Under the pieces are notes generated by a model. It was not told where the DNA came from and did not search any database. It worked only from the letters and a program-made list of their open reading frames with translations. DNA of 64,000 bases from Anaerolinea sp. (lineage in GTDB: Bacteria; Chloroflexota; Limnocylindria; Limnocylindrales; CSP1-4), in contig PNKK01000002.1 of assembly GCA_013822395.1 (NCBI GenBank), forward strand, positions 62,001 through 126,000. Direction: 5' to 3'. Below, in pieces: positions 20,229 through 29,529 of this stretch. Position numbers and translations under genes: made by a program. The first letter of the stretch is position 1, and every line of letters begins with the position of its first letter.

Positions 20229-20899
20229 TCAGCCCTCCTGTCTGTCTGGGCACCGTCGACTAGGCTGTAGTCGCGGTTGCGAAGCCCGCCCACCCGGTAG
20301 CGGAGGCTCCGGTACTCGGGGTGGCGGAAGGTCGAGCCATTCTCGAACACCAGCTCGCTCAGCTCGTCGCCGTTGGAGAACGTGAGGGGCTCCGCGAACC
20401 GGACCAGCATCCCTGGCCGGAGCTTCGGCTTGGCGGCCTGCCGGGCGAGGTAGGCCCGGCACTCGGCGCGCCACTTGTTGCGGTACTCGTCGTCGGTGGG
20501 GGTGAGCAGGGCGAGGATGCGCGCGGGGCACTCGGCGACCGGGCCCATGCTCTCCTCCATCTCCTTGTACGTCACCTGCCCGCCGCCCTGATTGACCATG
20601 CACACCCCCGCCCACACCTCGCCCGTGGCGATGGTCTGGACGGCCAGGTAGGCGGTTCCGCCGGACCTCGCGTAGTCCATGACCCGGTAGGTCGGGGTGC
20701 GCGGCTCGAAGTCGTGGGGCTCGTCCGGGGCACGATCCGATGGCCCGTAGAGCGCGTCGTACTCGGAGAAGCGGACGCGCGGGTGCGACTCCTGGTGCCA
20801 GCCGCACGACGCGCAGCCCAGCGGGTCGCCCTCGTACGCGCGGATGACCAGCGAGCGGACGGTCTCGCCCGGTTGCAGCGTGGTCCCGGTCCAGCCCAT
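20225..20899 (-). CDS. DUF6927-like phage protein (MGWTGT N-terminus)
   Basis: MGWTGTTLQPGE...YRVMDYARSGGTAYLAVQTIATGEVWAGVCM. Confidence 0.5.
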   Translation of the reverse strand: MGWTGTTLQPGETVRSLVIRAYEGDPLGCASCGWHQESHPRVRFSEYDALYGPSDRAPDEPHDFEPRTPTYRVMDYARSGGTAYLAVQTIATGEVWAGVCMVNQGGGQVTYKEMEESMGPVAECPARILALLTPTDDEYRNKWRAECRAYLARQAAKPKLRPGMLVRFAEPLTFSNGDELSELVFENGSTFRHPEYRSLRYRVGGLRNRDYSLVDGAQTDRRAE

Positions 20900-20902
20900 G
20901 CC

Positions 20903-21187
20903 CTACCTCCAGATGACGCTGGCATCGGCGCGGGCCAGGCGGCGGACCTCGTCGGGGTCGTGGCGCCAGCCGCCGCGGCGCTCGATGACGCGGATGCGGT
21001 CCGTGGCGCAGACGGGCTCGGCCGGCAACGGCCACTCGCGGCCGTCTTGGCCGATGGGCCGGATGACGTGGCGCTCGCGGTAGGCGGCCATCTGGTCGCG
21101 GGGGTCGGGCTCAGGTACCCACACCGAACCGCGTGGCGAGGCCCATGCGTTCCTCCTCGCCTCGCCGGATGCTGCACGGTCGATCAT
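20903..21187 (-). CDS. Hypothetical phage protein
   Basis: ATG at 21187 preceded by GGAGG and the promoter at 21220-21248. Confidence 0.55.
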   Translation of the reverse strand: MIDRAASGEARRNAWASPRGSVWVPEPDPRDQMAAYRERHVIRPIGQDGREWPLPAEPVCATDRIRVIERRGGWRHDPDEVRRLARADASVIWR

Positions 21188-21219
21188 TGGCGTCCTCCGT
21201 GTGGTGATCTGTTGTGCAC

Positions 21220-21260
21220 AGACTACCACCGATGGGCGGCAATGTCAATACGTATGTATT
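21220..21260 (-). promoter_or_regulatory. sigma70-like promoter with overlapping palindromic operator
   Basis: minus strand AATACATACGTATTGACA-N17-TAGTCT; TTGACA 21243-21248, TAGTCT 21220-21225, palindrome 21247-21260. Confidence 0.7.
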
Positions 21261-21275
21261 AGCAAAGCGAGGCGA

Positions 21276-22328
21276 TCACCAGCCCTCGGCGGCCCGATCC
21301 TGGAGCTCGATCGGCATCGCGAGCGTCTTGCCGCGCTCAGGAGTCGTGATCCACATCGCCTGCCGGGCGGGCTCCGGCCGAAGGTTCAGGCCGAACGCAT
21401 ATTCGTCGTAGCCCTTCATCGAGCCGCCGACCACGACACCCGGCAGGTCGAGCAGTTGATGGAAGTGGCCCATGACCATGAGGTCCATCGGCATCCGCGT
21501 CGCCGCCTGGCGCTGGCCCTTGCGATGCGTGCCGAGCATGAGCGGGGCGAGCACGCCCGAGATCCCCGTGCCGCCCTTGAACTGATCGCCGTGGGTGATG
21601 AGGTGGTTGCGACCGTAGATCGGGACGTTGAGGTCCATCGCGCTCGACACCTCGACGCTGACCTTCGAGCCCCGGTCGGCGAGCCGGTTGCGGACGTTGG
21701 TCCAGAACAGCCACTCGACGTTCGAGTGCGCGCGGCCCTTGAACACGGGCTTGATCGTCGTGCGGCCGTGGTTGCCGACCACGGCATGGACCGAGACGTG
21801 GCCCGCGTACTCACGCTCGAGGAGCTCCAGAGCGGCGAGCACCTGCTCCTCCCAGAACAGGAGGGACACGAGCAGCTTCTCCTCGTTCGACTCCCGCAGC
21901 TCGGCGTGAATATCGCCCGAGAAGACATCTCCGGTGGCGAGGATCACGAGGCCCTCGATGCGCACGCCCGAGAAGTAGTCGCGAGGCAGGGACACCACCT
22001 TCTCTGCCCAGGTCCGGAAGCGGACGAGCGCGATCTCGCGGTTGTAAGCGTTGAGCTCGAAAATCTCCTCCGGCCTGACCACCTCATCGAAGTGGGTGTC
22101 GGTGAGCTGGGCGACGACAAGCCCGGCGTGCCCGCCCTTGCGCGGACGGACCGTCCACGTCGGCGGTCGGACCGTCGCCCGTTCGGTGGAACTGTAGAAA
22201 CCAACGAACCGGCGCAGCTCCTTGATCTCGTCGGTCTGGGAGGCCACCTGCGAGCGGAGGTAGCGCGTCTGGCGCTCGACCTCCGCCTGGAGCTGTGCGT
22301 CGGCGTGGAGATCGTCCCGGACGCTCAT
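21276..22328 (-). CDS. Phage metallophosphoesterase
   Basis: LTDTHFDEV, TGDVFSGDIH, VGNHGR, MGHFHQ. Confidence 0.75.
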   Translation of the reverse strand: MSVRDDLHADAQLQAEVERQTRYLRSQVASQTDEIKELRRFVGFYSSTERATVRPPTWTVRPRKGGHAGLVVAQLTDTHFDEVVRPEEIFELNAYNREIALVRFRTWAEKVVSLPRDYFSGVRIEGLVILATGDVFSGDIHAELRESNEEKLLVSLLFWEEQVLAALELLEREYAGHVSVHAVVGNHGRTTIKPVFKGRAHSNVEWLFWTNVRNRLADRGSKVSVEVSSAMDLNVPIYGRNHLITHGDQFKGGTGISGVLAPLMLGTHRKGQRQAATRMPMDLMVMGHFHQLLDLPGVVVGGSMKGYDEYAFGLNLRPEPARQAMWITTPERGKTLAMPIELQDRAAEGW

Positions 22329-22717
22329 GTCGCGTGGCTGTTCTTGCGGTGGCTCTCGACCGAGCCCGGACCACCAGCGTAGCCGCGCTTGCGGGCAGCC
22401 CGCACCAGACTCATGTGTGTGAACGAGCGGTCGCCGACCGCATCGGCCCATTCGGCGCGCTCACCATTGGGCCGGCCCGCCAGCCAGGCGCAGAACTTGC
22501 ACTGAGCGCGCGGGTCCTGGTCGGCCCGCAACTCGTCGATCAACCCCACCCCAGACCCCTTCCCTGCTGGCACGACCCGGTTACGGAGCTGCCGCTTGAT
22601 CCGCCAGCCGTCATAGCTGCGCTCTGGATAGATGGCGTGAAACTCCGCCCAGCCGAGCGAGCGGGCCGCGGCCCGCTCGTCGTCGGACCACGGCACGATG
22701 ACCCGTTCCCTGACCAC
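22325..22717 (-). CDS. Phage DNA-binding (HTH-like) protein
   Basis: SDDERAAARSLGWAEFHAIYPERSYDGWRIKRQ; ATGA overlap with metallophosphoesterase. Confidence 0.45.
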   Translation of the reverse strand: MVRERVIVPWSDDERAAARSLGWAEFHAIYPERSYDGWRIKRQLRNRVVPAGKGSGVGLIDELRADQDPRAQCKFCAWLAGRPNGERAEWADAVGDRSFTHMSLVRAARKRGYAGGPGSVESHRKNSHAT

Positions 22718-23131
22718 CTACGGGGCGAGCTCCAGGGGTACGAGGCCCTTGGTCGTCTCGGTATAGACCGCGGCCTCGATGACCGCCCGGAGCTGCTCGC
22801 TCGTCACGCGGAGGCCGTAGCTGGCGAGGAGTGCGTCGGCCGCCTCCTGCGCCTTCGCGAGCCGCGCCGGACCGTCGAGGTCCCGGTACGTCTGCTCGAC
22901 GTAGGTGACCGCGATCGACGCGATCTGGCGCAGGAGCGCGAGCTCCCGCTCGTCGAGCTGGCGGAGGATGTTGCGCCGGACGACGAGTCCGACCCAGCCG
23001 ACCAGCGCGGTCACGGCGGTCGTGAACGTGGCGATGATGAGGGCCGTGAACTCAGGGCTCCCGAGCGTGTCGCGAGCCCAGCCGATGAGGATGTCCAAGT
23101 CAGAGCACCTCCCTGATTGTCCCGGTGTCAC
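22718..23131 (-). CDS. Holin (LLH-type-like), start uncertain
   Basis: One TM plus C-terminal QEAADALLASYGLRVTSEQLRAVIEAAVYTE pattern; next to endolysin. Confidence 0.65.
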   Translation of the reverse strand: MTPGQSGRCSDLDILIGWARDTLGSPEFTALIIATFTTAVTALVGWVGLVVRRNILRQLDERELALLRQIASIAVTYVEQTYRDLDGPARLAKAQEAADALLASYGLRVTSEQLRAVIEAAVYTETTKGLVPLELAP

Positions 23132-24383
23132 TCAGAAGGTCGGTGTGGCCGGCGGGGTCGATGACGACCCAGCGGCCCGGGTGACCGGCCTTATTGAGCG
23201 CGATGACCATCGCTTGGCCCTCCTCGACGGTCGTCACCATGTCACCACTGCCGACGATGACCGAGACAGGGATCGCGTTGGCGCCATACAGGGCGCGCGG
23301 GTTGGGCGGCTGCGTGGGTTGCGGCCAGTTTCCAACCTGATCGTCAGCCGCGATGTAGACGACTCGATCAGGTACCGGTCCGGCCTGTACGCTGAAAGCC
23401 ACCAGTGACAGGAACAGTCCGCCCGCGGAATGGCCGACGAGTGTGACCCGCGCGCCGGTGGACCGACCCTTGGCGATCGCCGCCTGGATCGCACCGACGG
23501 CATCACGCCAAGACCCGTCCTCGGCCAGCATCGGGTATTTGACCGCTACGCCGATCCCGCCCTGGGTCGCGATCCAGGCCGCCAGACCGTCCATCCCGCC
23601 CAGGTTGTCGAGCCCTTGCGGTCCGCCATGGACGAGGACGTAGACGGCCGACTTGCTCGGCGGGGTAGGTAAGCCCGGAAGCGACACCGGCCTCGCGACC
23701 CACGCCCCATACGGGCTCCAGCCATCCTCCCAGGCGCCTGCGTAGGCGTACAGGGCGAACGAGCTGTCCGGCTGGCGAGACGGCAGGTGCTCGGGGACAA
23801 GATTGATCGCGGGGCTCGCGGTCGGCGGCGACGAAGGGGGTGACGCCGTCGGTGCCGGCTTCGGTGCCGTCGGTGCCGGCTTCGGTGGTGGAGGCGGCGT
23901 CGGCGGCTTGCCGCCCGCGCTATTGGCGATCCGAACGATGTTCGTGATGTATCCCGTGCCGACCCCACCGAGCCACTTCCGGCTCATCGCCTCGATGGAG
24001 CTAGCCCAGCCACGAACGCGATAGGTCGAAAGCAGCGCCGCATACGCGCGCGCGCCGTTGCGCCAGGTGGCGAACTTCGCGTACGTCCGCCCGTTTGGTG
24101 CCTTCCAGGGCGTCCCGCCGAAGGCCCGGGTCCAGTGCGGCAGGGCCGGGCGGCTGATGACGATGTTGCCCCAGTTCCGGGTGGTCTTCGCGTATCCCGC
24201 CGTCCCGAACGAGCTCTCGGCCCCGAACTGGCCGAGCGCCACGGAGGGATCGACCGCGCCGAGGGCGGTGAAGATGGCGGCCGCCTCGGAGGCCGCGGGG
24301 CTGCCCTTGGCGCGCAGGAACGCGCCGAACTGGGCGGCGGTGATGCTCTTGCCGAAGACCGGAGAGGACGGCGAGTAGGCCAT
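23100..24383 (-). CDS. Muramidase/glucosaminidase-like endolysin domain fused to alpha/beta-hydrolase esterase
   Basis: N-term GQFGAESSFGTAGYAKTTRNWGNI; Pro-rich linker; C-term VYVLVHGG...LVGHSAGGLFLS...GSGDMVTT...GHTDLL. Confidence 0.8.
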   Translation of the reverse strand: MAYSPSSPVFGKSITAAQFGAFLRAKGSPAASEAAAIFTALGAVDPSVALGQFGAESSFGTAGYAKTTRNWGNIVISRPALPHWTRAFGGTPWKAPNGRTYAKFATWRNGARAYAALLSTYRVRGWASSIEAMSRKWLGGVGTGYITNIVRIANSAGGKPPTPPPPPKPAPTAPKPAPTASPPSSPPTASPAINLVPEHLPSRQPDSSFALYAYAGAWEDGWSPYGAWVARPVSLPGLPTPPSKSAVYVLVHGGPQGLDNLGGMDGLAAWIATQGGIGVAVKYPMLAEDGSWRDAVGAIQAAIAKGRSTGARVTLVGHSAGGLFLSLVAFSVQAGPVPDRVVYIAADDQVGNWPQPTQPPNPRALYGANAIPVSVIVGSGDMVTTVEEGQAMVIALNKAGHPGRWVVIDPAGHTDLLSDTGTIREVL

Positions 24384-24447
24384 CAGGGTGCCTCCTGCGA
24401 CGTGCGCCCACCGAAGCGAGCCCACCAATGCGTAAGCATGATGACGG

Positions 24448-24711
24448 TCACGGAGAGATCCGTCCGCCCATGGCGAGCAGCGTGGCCGACACCCCCAGCA
24501 CGGTGGTGGCCACCGACACCGCGAGTGCGATGCCCGCCGCCTTGCCCGTCCACAGCCGCTGCTGATCCTCGACGGCGCTCAGGCGCTCATCGAGCTTCTG
24601 GGACATGATGATGTCCACGTGCCGCCCGATCGCCTTCACGTCGGCCCGGACCTCGAGCAGGACATCCTTGGCCGTGAGGATCGGGGCGGAGCCGCGCAGG
24701 TCATCGCTCAT
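24448..24711 (-). CDS. Small membrane protein (possible second holin/spanin-like)
   Basis: N-terminal helix, C-terminal TM; lysis cassette position. Confidence 0.5.
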   Translation of the reverse strand: MSDDLRGSAPILTAKDVLLEVRADVKAIGRHVDIIMSQKLDERLSAVEDQQRLWTGKAAGIALAVSVATTVLGVSATLLAMGGRISP

Positions 24712-24768
24712 CGAGCGTGATTGTCACCGCGGATCGCGGAGCAGTCGATGGAACCACCATCTGCGCGC

Positions 24769-25065
24769 CTACTGATCCTGGAGCCCGAGGGCGATGGCGA
24801 GCGCCTGCATCGCCTCGTTCTTGACGAGCGCTGGGGCGGCGGCCCACTTCGCTCGGGCTGCCGCAAGGCGATCCGCGACCGGGGCGGGAGCGGCGGGCGG
24901 TGCGAATGCCGCCCCATCGTAGCCCCAGCCCGGCCCGGGCCTGACGGGCAGGACATCCACCCGGACGACGCCATCGAACTCCGCGCCGATCGACGCAGCG
25001 AACGCGGCATCGGCGACGATGACGTTGACGACCCTGCCGCCCCTGACGAGCGCGTACTCAGCCAT
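24769..25065 (-). CDS. Tail fibre-associated small protein
   Basis: MAEYALVRGGRVVNVIVADAAFA...VGWGYDGAAF-like pattern. Confidence 0.5.
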   Translation of the reverse strand: MAEYALVRGGRVVNVIVADAAFAASIGAEFDGVVRVDVLPVRPGPGWGYDGAAFAPPAAPAPVADRLAAARAKWAAAPALVKNEAMQALAIALGLQDQ

Positions 25066-25069
25066 TTCC

Positions 25070-25879
25070 CTACTCCCACCAGAACACGATGACCTTGCCG
25101 GAGCCGCCTGCGCCACCAGCGCCCGACGCGACGGCAGGGTTGGAGTTCACGCCGCCGCCGCCTCCGCCACCGCAGCCAGTGTTGGCGCCGGCGCTCGTCC
25201 CGGCGCCGGGGGTGTTATCGGCGACGTTGCCGGCACCGCCGGTGCCGCTGCTGCCAGTGGGGGTTCCGGCTGCTCCTCCATCCCCCGAGCGGGGCTGCGT
25301 AAAGTCAGCCCCCCCGGCTCCGCCCCCACCCTGGATTTGCAACAGCGCCTGTTGGCCTATGTTGTTCGCCGTGGAGGTGAAGCCATAACTCCCCGAGGCT
25401 CCCCCCGACGCGGCACCGCCGGCGCCGCCCGAGGCGCCTCCGGCCGCATTGGCGCCGCTGCCGGGCGTGCTGCCGCCCGGCGACCCTCCGCCGCCCCCGT
25501 TGCCACCATTGGCCCGAACATTCCCGAACGCCGATTGCCCTCCATCTCCCCCGTTCCCGCCAGCGGCGCTGGGAACAGACGCCGCGCCAGCCGTCCCGCC
25601 CGCGCCAATCGTCACGGTGGTGTCCCCGGTGACGCGCACATGAGTGGCGAACGTCACGTACCCACTTCCGCCCCCACCACCACCAAAGATGTAGTAGGAC
25701 CCCCCGGTGATGTTGTTTGAGCCGCCGCCGCCCCCACCACCACCCCCGCCGATGACGAGCACGTCCACGTAATCCACGTTGGCGGGCTTGGTCCACGTGC
25801 CCGAGGAGGTGAACTCCTGGTACTTCTGCTTTCGCACCTTGGCGGCGATGCCGGGAGCGAGAAGGTCTGCAAGGCCCAT
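25070..25879 (-). CDS. Glycine-rich tail tip/adhesin protein
   Basis: FTSSGTWTKPANVDYVDVLVIGGGGGGGGGG... and multiple poly-Gly tracts, C-term KVIVFWWE. Confidence 0.75.
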   Translation of the reverse strand: MGLADLLAPGIAAKVRKQKYQEFTSSGTWTKPANVDYVDVLVIGGGGGGGGGGSNNITGGSYYIFGGGGGGSGYVTFATHVRVTGDTTVTIGAGGTAGAASVPSAAGGNGGDGGQSAFGNVRANGGNGGGGGSPGGSTPGSGANAAGGASGGAGGAASGGASGSYGFTSTANNIGQQALLQIQGGGGAGGADFTQPRSGDGGAAGTPTGSSGTGGAGNVADNTPGAGTSAGANTGCGGGGGGGVNSNPAVASGAGGAGGSGKVIVFWWE

Positions 25880-26592
25880 CAGGAGACTCCTGTGAGGATG
25901 CCGGATGAGTAGGTGAGCGTCCGGGTGTTTCGAAAGACGCCGACGTACTCGCGCACGTCGGTGAGCGTCCCCGTTCCGTCGTAGGTCAGCTCCGTCCAGC
26001 GAGCGCCAGAGTCCTCCGACGCGGCGACCAGCAGCCCCGTCGCGCCGGCGAACACCCGGTGGAGGAGCTGCGTGGCGGTCGCGCCCCAGGTCGTCCCGTT
26101 CGTGCTCGTCTTGAGGACCGGCGCGGCTGCGCCCGAGGCCCCAAAGAGGGCGCGGTTCGTGGCATCGCCGGCAGCAGTCGTCACGATCCAGTACGTCGCG
26201 CCGTTCGTGAGCCCCGAGGCGCGGAGCGGAAGGTCCACCCAGCGTGCCGTCCCCGAGACGAACTCCGTCGGTAGCACGATAGAGGCGAGCGACGCCGCTG
26301 ACGGGTTGCCGGCGTTGTTGGCACGCAGGCTGACGGTGACATCCGCGCCCGCGCCTGCATCGGCAACCCACAGCCGCACCCGGTCAACAGCCGTGCCGGT
26401 CGCGAGGACGAACGGCTGGGCGAGGTACTGACCGTTCGAGCCGTACTGGCTCGCCTGGGCGACCGTGTTGCCGGTCGCGACCGCGCTGCCCTCGTAGACA
26501 AGCTGGGTCGGGTGGGTCCCTAGGAGCTGGTTGAGCTGATCCGCGGCAGCCTGCCCGCCAGCGACCGCCGGAGCCCACGTTGGAGTCGGCAT
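25879..26592 (-). CDS. Tail/receptor-binding beta-sandwich protein
   Basis: FVLATGTAVDRVRLWVADAG...ATYWIVTTAAGD; tail operon position. Confidence 0.6.
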   Translation of the reverse strand: MPTPTWAPAVAGGQAAADQLNQLLGTHPTQLVYEGSAVATGNTVAQASQYGSNGQYLAQPFVLATGTAVDRVRLWVADAGAGADVTVSLRANNAGNPSAASLASIVLPTEFVSGTARWVDLPLRASGLTNGATYWIVTTAAGDATNRALFGASGAAAPVLKTSTNGTTWGATATQLLHRVFAGATGLLVAASEDSGARWTELTYDGTGTLTDVREYVGVFRNTRTLTYSSGILTGVS

Positions 26593-26593
26593 C

Positions 26594-27526
26594 TCAGCCT
26601 CCGATCATGGTCACCGACCAGGTGACCGACAGGGTGTAGTTGGGCGGCTTCGTGTACGACAGCGGGAGGACAGCGGCGAGGGTTGCCCCGCCATTCCCGT
26701 ACAGCCCGACGATGTAGAACGTCCCGGCCAGCTCATTCGCGCTCCAGTAGGCAGAGGCCGTCACGAGGCCCGGCGAGGTGAAGGAGAGCGTCGAGAGGGC
26801 CTGCTTGGACTTCTCGTTCGCCACGCTCGTCGCGGTCTGGGTAGCGAGGGCACTGATCGACGGCGGATAGACGCGCAGGTCATCGAAGTTGAGCGTCGCG
26901 GTCCCGGTGCCGTTCGCCGTCACCACGAAGCCCGCCCCGGTCACCTGCGCCCAGGATGGCGATCCGATGGCCGTGAAGCTCGTGATGGGGATGCGTGCGG
27001 CCACCTTCCAGGTTCCGTCCTGGAACGTCGAGCCCACCGCCGTCTCAATGCCGGCGAAGCTCACCTCGTAGTAGTTAGCCGTGGAGCCCCCGGTGTAGAT
27101 GCGCAACCGCGAGGCGGCGAGGTCGAACGTGCCCCGAGCGGCCAGGCGCATCGCGACCTCGATCGAGGTGCCCGAGGCGGAGGCATCGTACGCGGCGATG
27201 AGGGTCGGATTGGCGTAGGTGCCGGTCGTCGAGGCTCCCTGAGACGCCTTCAGGGAGGCTGTCCCGGTCGTGTACGTCGCGGCATCAAGAGTGGGCGCAG
27301 CGGCCCATCCCGTGGCGCTCTCGCAGTCGCTGATGGTCGCCCCCCCGGTCCCGAGCCCGATGTGGCTCACGGGCACCGAGGGCACAGGGTTCGCATACGC
27401 CGCGAGGGCCTGCGCGAGGATGTCAGCATAGGCGTCGGTGAAGGCGTTGCGCAGGCTGAACCGCCGAGAGATGCGACCCGACGGGTCGCGCTCCTCGAAC
27501 GTCACCAGACCGCTCGGCGGCCTCAT
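26594..27526 (-). CDS. Tail protein with carbohydrate-binding-like domain
   Basis: Tail operon position; beta-rich. Confidence 0.55.
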   Translation of the reverse strand: MRPPSGLVTFEERDPSGRISRRFSLRNAFTDAYADILAQALAAYANPVPSVPVSHIGLGTGGATISDCESATGWAAAPTLDAATYTTGTASLKASQGASTTGTYANPTLIAAYDASASGTSIEVAMRLAARGTFDLAASRLRIYTGGSTANYYEVSFAGIETAVGSTFQDGTWKVAARIPITSFTAIGSPSWAQVTGAGFVVTANGTGTATLNFDDLRVYPPSISALATQTATSVANEKSKQALSTLSFTSPGLVTASAYWSANELAGTFYIVGLYGNGGATLAAVLPLSYTKPPNYTLSVTWSVTMIGG

Positions 27527-29166
27527 CCCCAGTCGGAGTACGTCCACACGAGCACCTGCGATGCGGTCGGTCCCCAATACCACGGCGGCACCTGATTGCC
27601 GCCCGTCACCGGAGCGCCGGGCGATGGGGTCGGGATGACCTGTGAGACGACCTGCTCGTTCGTCGGCAGGGCGGGCGCGGTCGTGAGCGCGCAGCGGTAG
27701 CCATCGCTCTCCGAGACGCGCCACTCGTTGCGCAGCACCTGGAGGAAGTAGCGCACCGTCGGGCTCTGTGAGTCGTCATCGATGGCGAGGCAGTCGAAGG
27801 CCCGCAGGAACGGCATCCCGTCGATGTCGGGGAGGTTGACCGTGGCGAGCTGGCCTGATCGGAAGAACAGCTCGGTCGCCGCCTGCTCCGCGGCAACATC
27901 GGTAGACGGCAGGTAGGCGTTCGTCATCTTCTGCTCGACCGGAGCCCTGGCCGGATCGGCGGTCGGATCGTCAGCCACGACGCTGTACGGCGCCACTGAC
28001 CGCTGTGGCTTGCCGTTCAGCCGCAGGACGGTCACCGCCGCTCCGGTCACGCTGTCCGTCCAGAGCTTCAGGACGCCGGTCGGACCAGAGGCAGTCCAGG
28101 TGTAGTAGAGGTTCGATCCAGGGCTCACCGTTCCGTTCCGCGGCGGCGCCGCTGCGACATTCGCGAGCGTTGCCCCGGACCCATCGCTACCGGCCTTCGC
28201 GGTGAGCGTGTTGACTGTGGTGAACTGGACCGGCAGGTAGCGCTCCCAGCGGGTCATATCCATCGCCCGCAGCTCCAGCGTCAACGGCGCGGCGAAGATG
28301 ACCTTGCCGGCCGCGTCAAGCCCGGGGGCCGCGAGCACGATGTTCTGCTTCTGGTCATAGACGATCTCGTCCACCGCCACGCTCTCCCGGGTGTCGTACT
28401 CCAGAACGAAGCGGGTAATGGTGTCCTCGTTGCGGCGCGGGTAGGCGATGTCGTAGACGTGGGCGCTCCGGGTGAGGGTGATGAGCGGCGTCCGCAGGGC
28501 CGCGACGTGGTGCTCGGCGTTCCAGAACTGGAGAACCCCGTTCCCATCGACGAAGATGCGCCCCCCCTCGGCCTGGGCGAGCTGCATGAGCTCGCCAATC
28601 GCCCGCTCCGCCCCAGCGACGACGTAGGCGACCGTCCGCGTCCCGGTGTCGTAGCCATACTCCGACGCGGCGAGGCCGGCCGCCGCGCACATCGAGACGA
28701 ACACCGCACTGGTGAGCTTGTTGGCATCTGGGGCCAGGGAGATGCGCACGTCCCCGAGCTGGCCCACCCGGTCGAGGAGGCGCATAGTTGCCTCCTTCCT
28801 GGTCGTGGCCGTGTCGAGCTTCTCGATCCAGTACGTCCCGATGCGCGCCACGACGCCGTTGTAGCCAAGCTCGACGTACGCCTTCTGGCCGGTCCGGGTC
28901 AGGTAGGCGTAGATGGGGCTCGACTGGTTATCCGCGCCGTACCGCCCGGTGCTGTTGTCGAGCTCGATGACGACCTCCGAGGCGGACAGGTAGCGGGTCT
29001 GCGTGTCGGCGGCCTCGATGCCCCGCATCTCGGTGACGTAGGCCGACTCATCGGTGAACACCCCGTCGCCGTCCCAGTCAACCCACAGCTTCGCGGTGAC
29101 GGTCCGCACGGCGGCCTTCGCAGCCACCACGAGCGCCGGCGCCGGGATTGGCAAGGCGTAGGTCAT
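27523..29166 (-). CDS. Minor tail protein (tail hub/spike-like)
   Basis: AKLWVDWDGDGVFTDESAYV...YVELGYNGVVARIGTYWIEKLDT. Confidence 0.7.
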   Translation of the reverse strand: MTYALPIPAPALVVAAKAAVRTVTAKLWVDWDGDGVFTDESAYVTEMRGIEAADTQTRYLSASEVVIELDNSTGRYGADNQSSPIYAYLTRTGQKAYVELGYNGVVARIGTYWIEKLDTATTRKEATMRLLDRVGQLGDVRISLAPDANKLTSAVFVSMCAAAGLAASEYGYDTGTRTVAYVVAGAERAIGELMQLAQAEGGRIFVDGNGVLQFWNAEHHVAALRTPLITLTRSAHVYDIAYPRRNEDTITRFVLEYDTRESVAVDEIVYDQKQNIVLAAPGLDAAGKVIFAAPLTLELRAMDMTRWERYLPVQFTTVNTLTAKAGSDGSGATLANVAAAPPRNGTVSPGSNLYYTWTASGPTGVLKLWTDSVTGAAVTVLRLNGKPQRSVAPYSVVADDPTADPARAPVEQKMTNAYLPSTDVAAEQAATELFFRSGQLATVNLPDIDGMPFLRAFDCLAIDDDSQSPTVRYFLQVLRNEWRVSESDGYRCALTTAPALPTNEQVVSQVIPTPSPGAPVTGGNQVPPWYWGPTASQVLVWTYSDWG

Positions 29167-29528
29167 CGTGGGTTCACCTCGGTGAGCACGAGCGTCGTGC
29201 GCACGAGATCCGCGTAGGCGTTGTCCTGTGACCCGAGCTCGGCCGACACGAGCACCCCGCCAGCCGTCTCGGCCCACCAGTCGGCCCACGCGAACGTCAG
29301 CCACGACCCGCCCGCGCGCGCGCTCACCCAGAGGTCGCGGATCGCGTCGTACTCCGCCGGGGCGAGGGGCTCCAGGGTCAACGAGTAGCGGTACTTGCGC
29401 CACAGGAGCCCAAGCCGCCGGTAACCGCCAAGCGTCTCACGCTCGACCTGGCTCGCCACCTCGACCTTCGAGGGCGACTCGGGCCGGAGGGTGATGGTCG
29501 TGGGGCCGTAGGCGATGGTTGCGGCCAC
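29163..29528 (-). CDS. Distal tail-type protein
   Basis: Downstream of tape measure; RYSLTLEPLAPAEYDAIRDLWVSARAG. Confidence 0.55.
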   Translation of the reverse strand: MAATIAYGPTTITLRPESPSKVEVASQVERETLGGYRRLGLLWRKYRYSLTLEPLAPAEYDAIRDLWVSARAGGSWLTFAWADWWAETAGGVLVSAELGSQDNAYADLVRTTLVLTEVNPR

Positions 29529-29529
29529 G

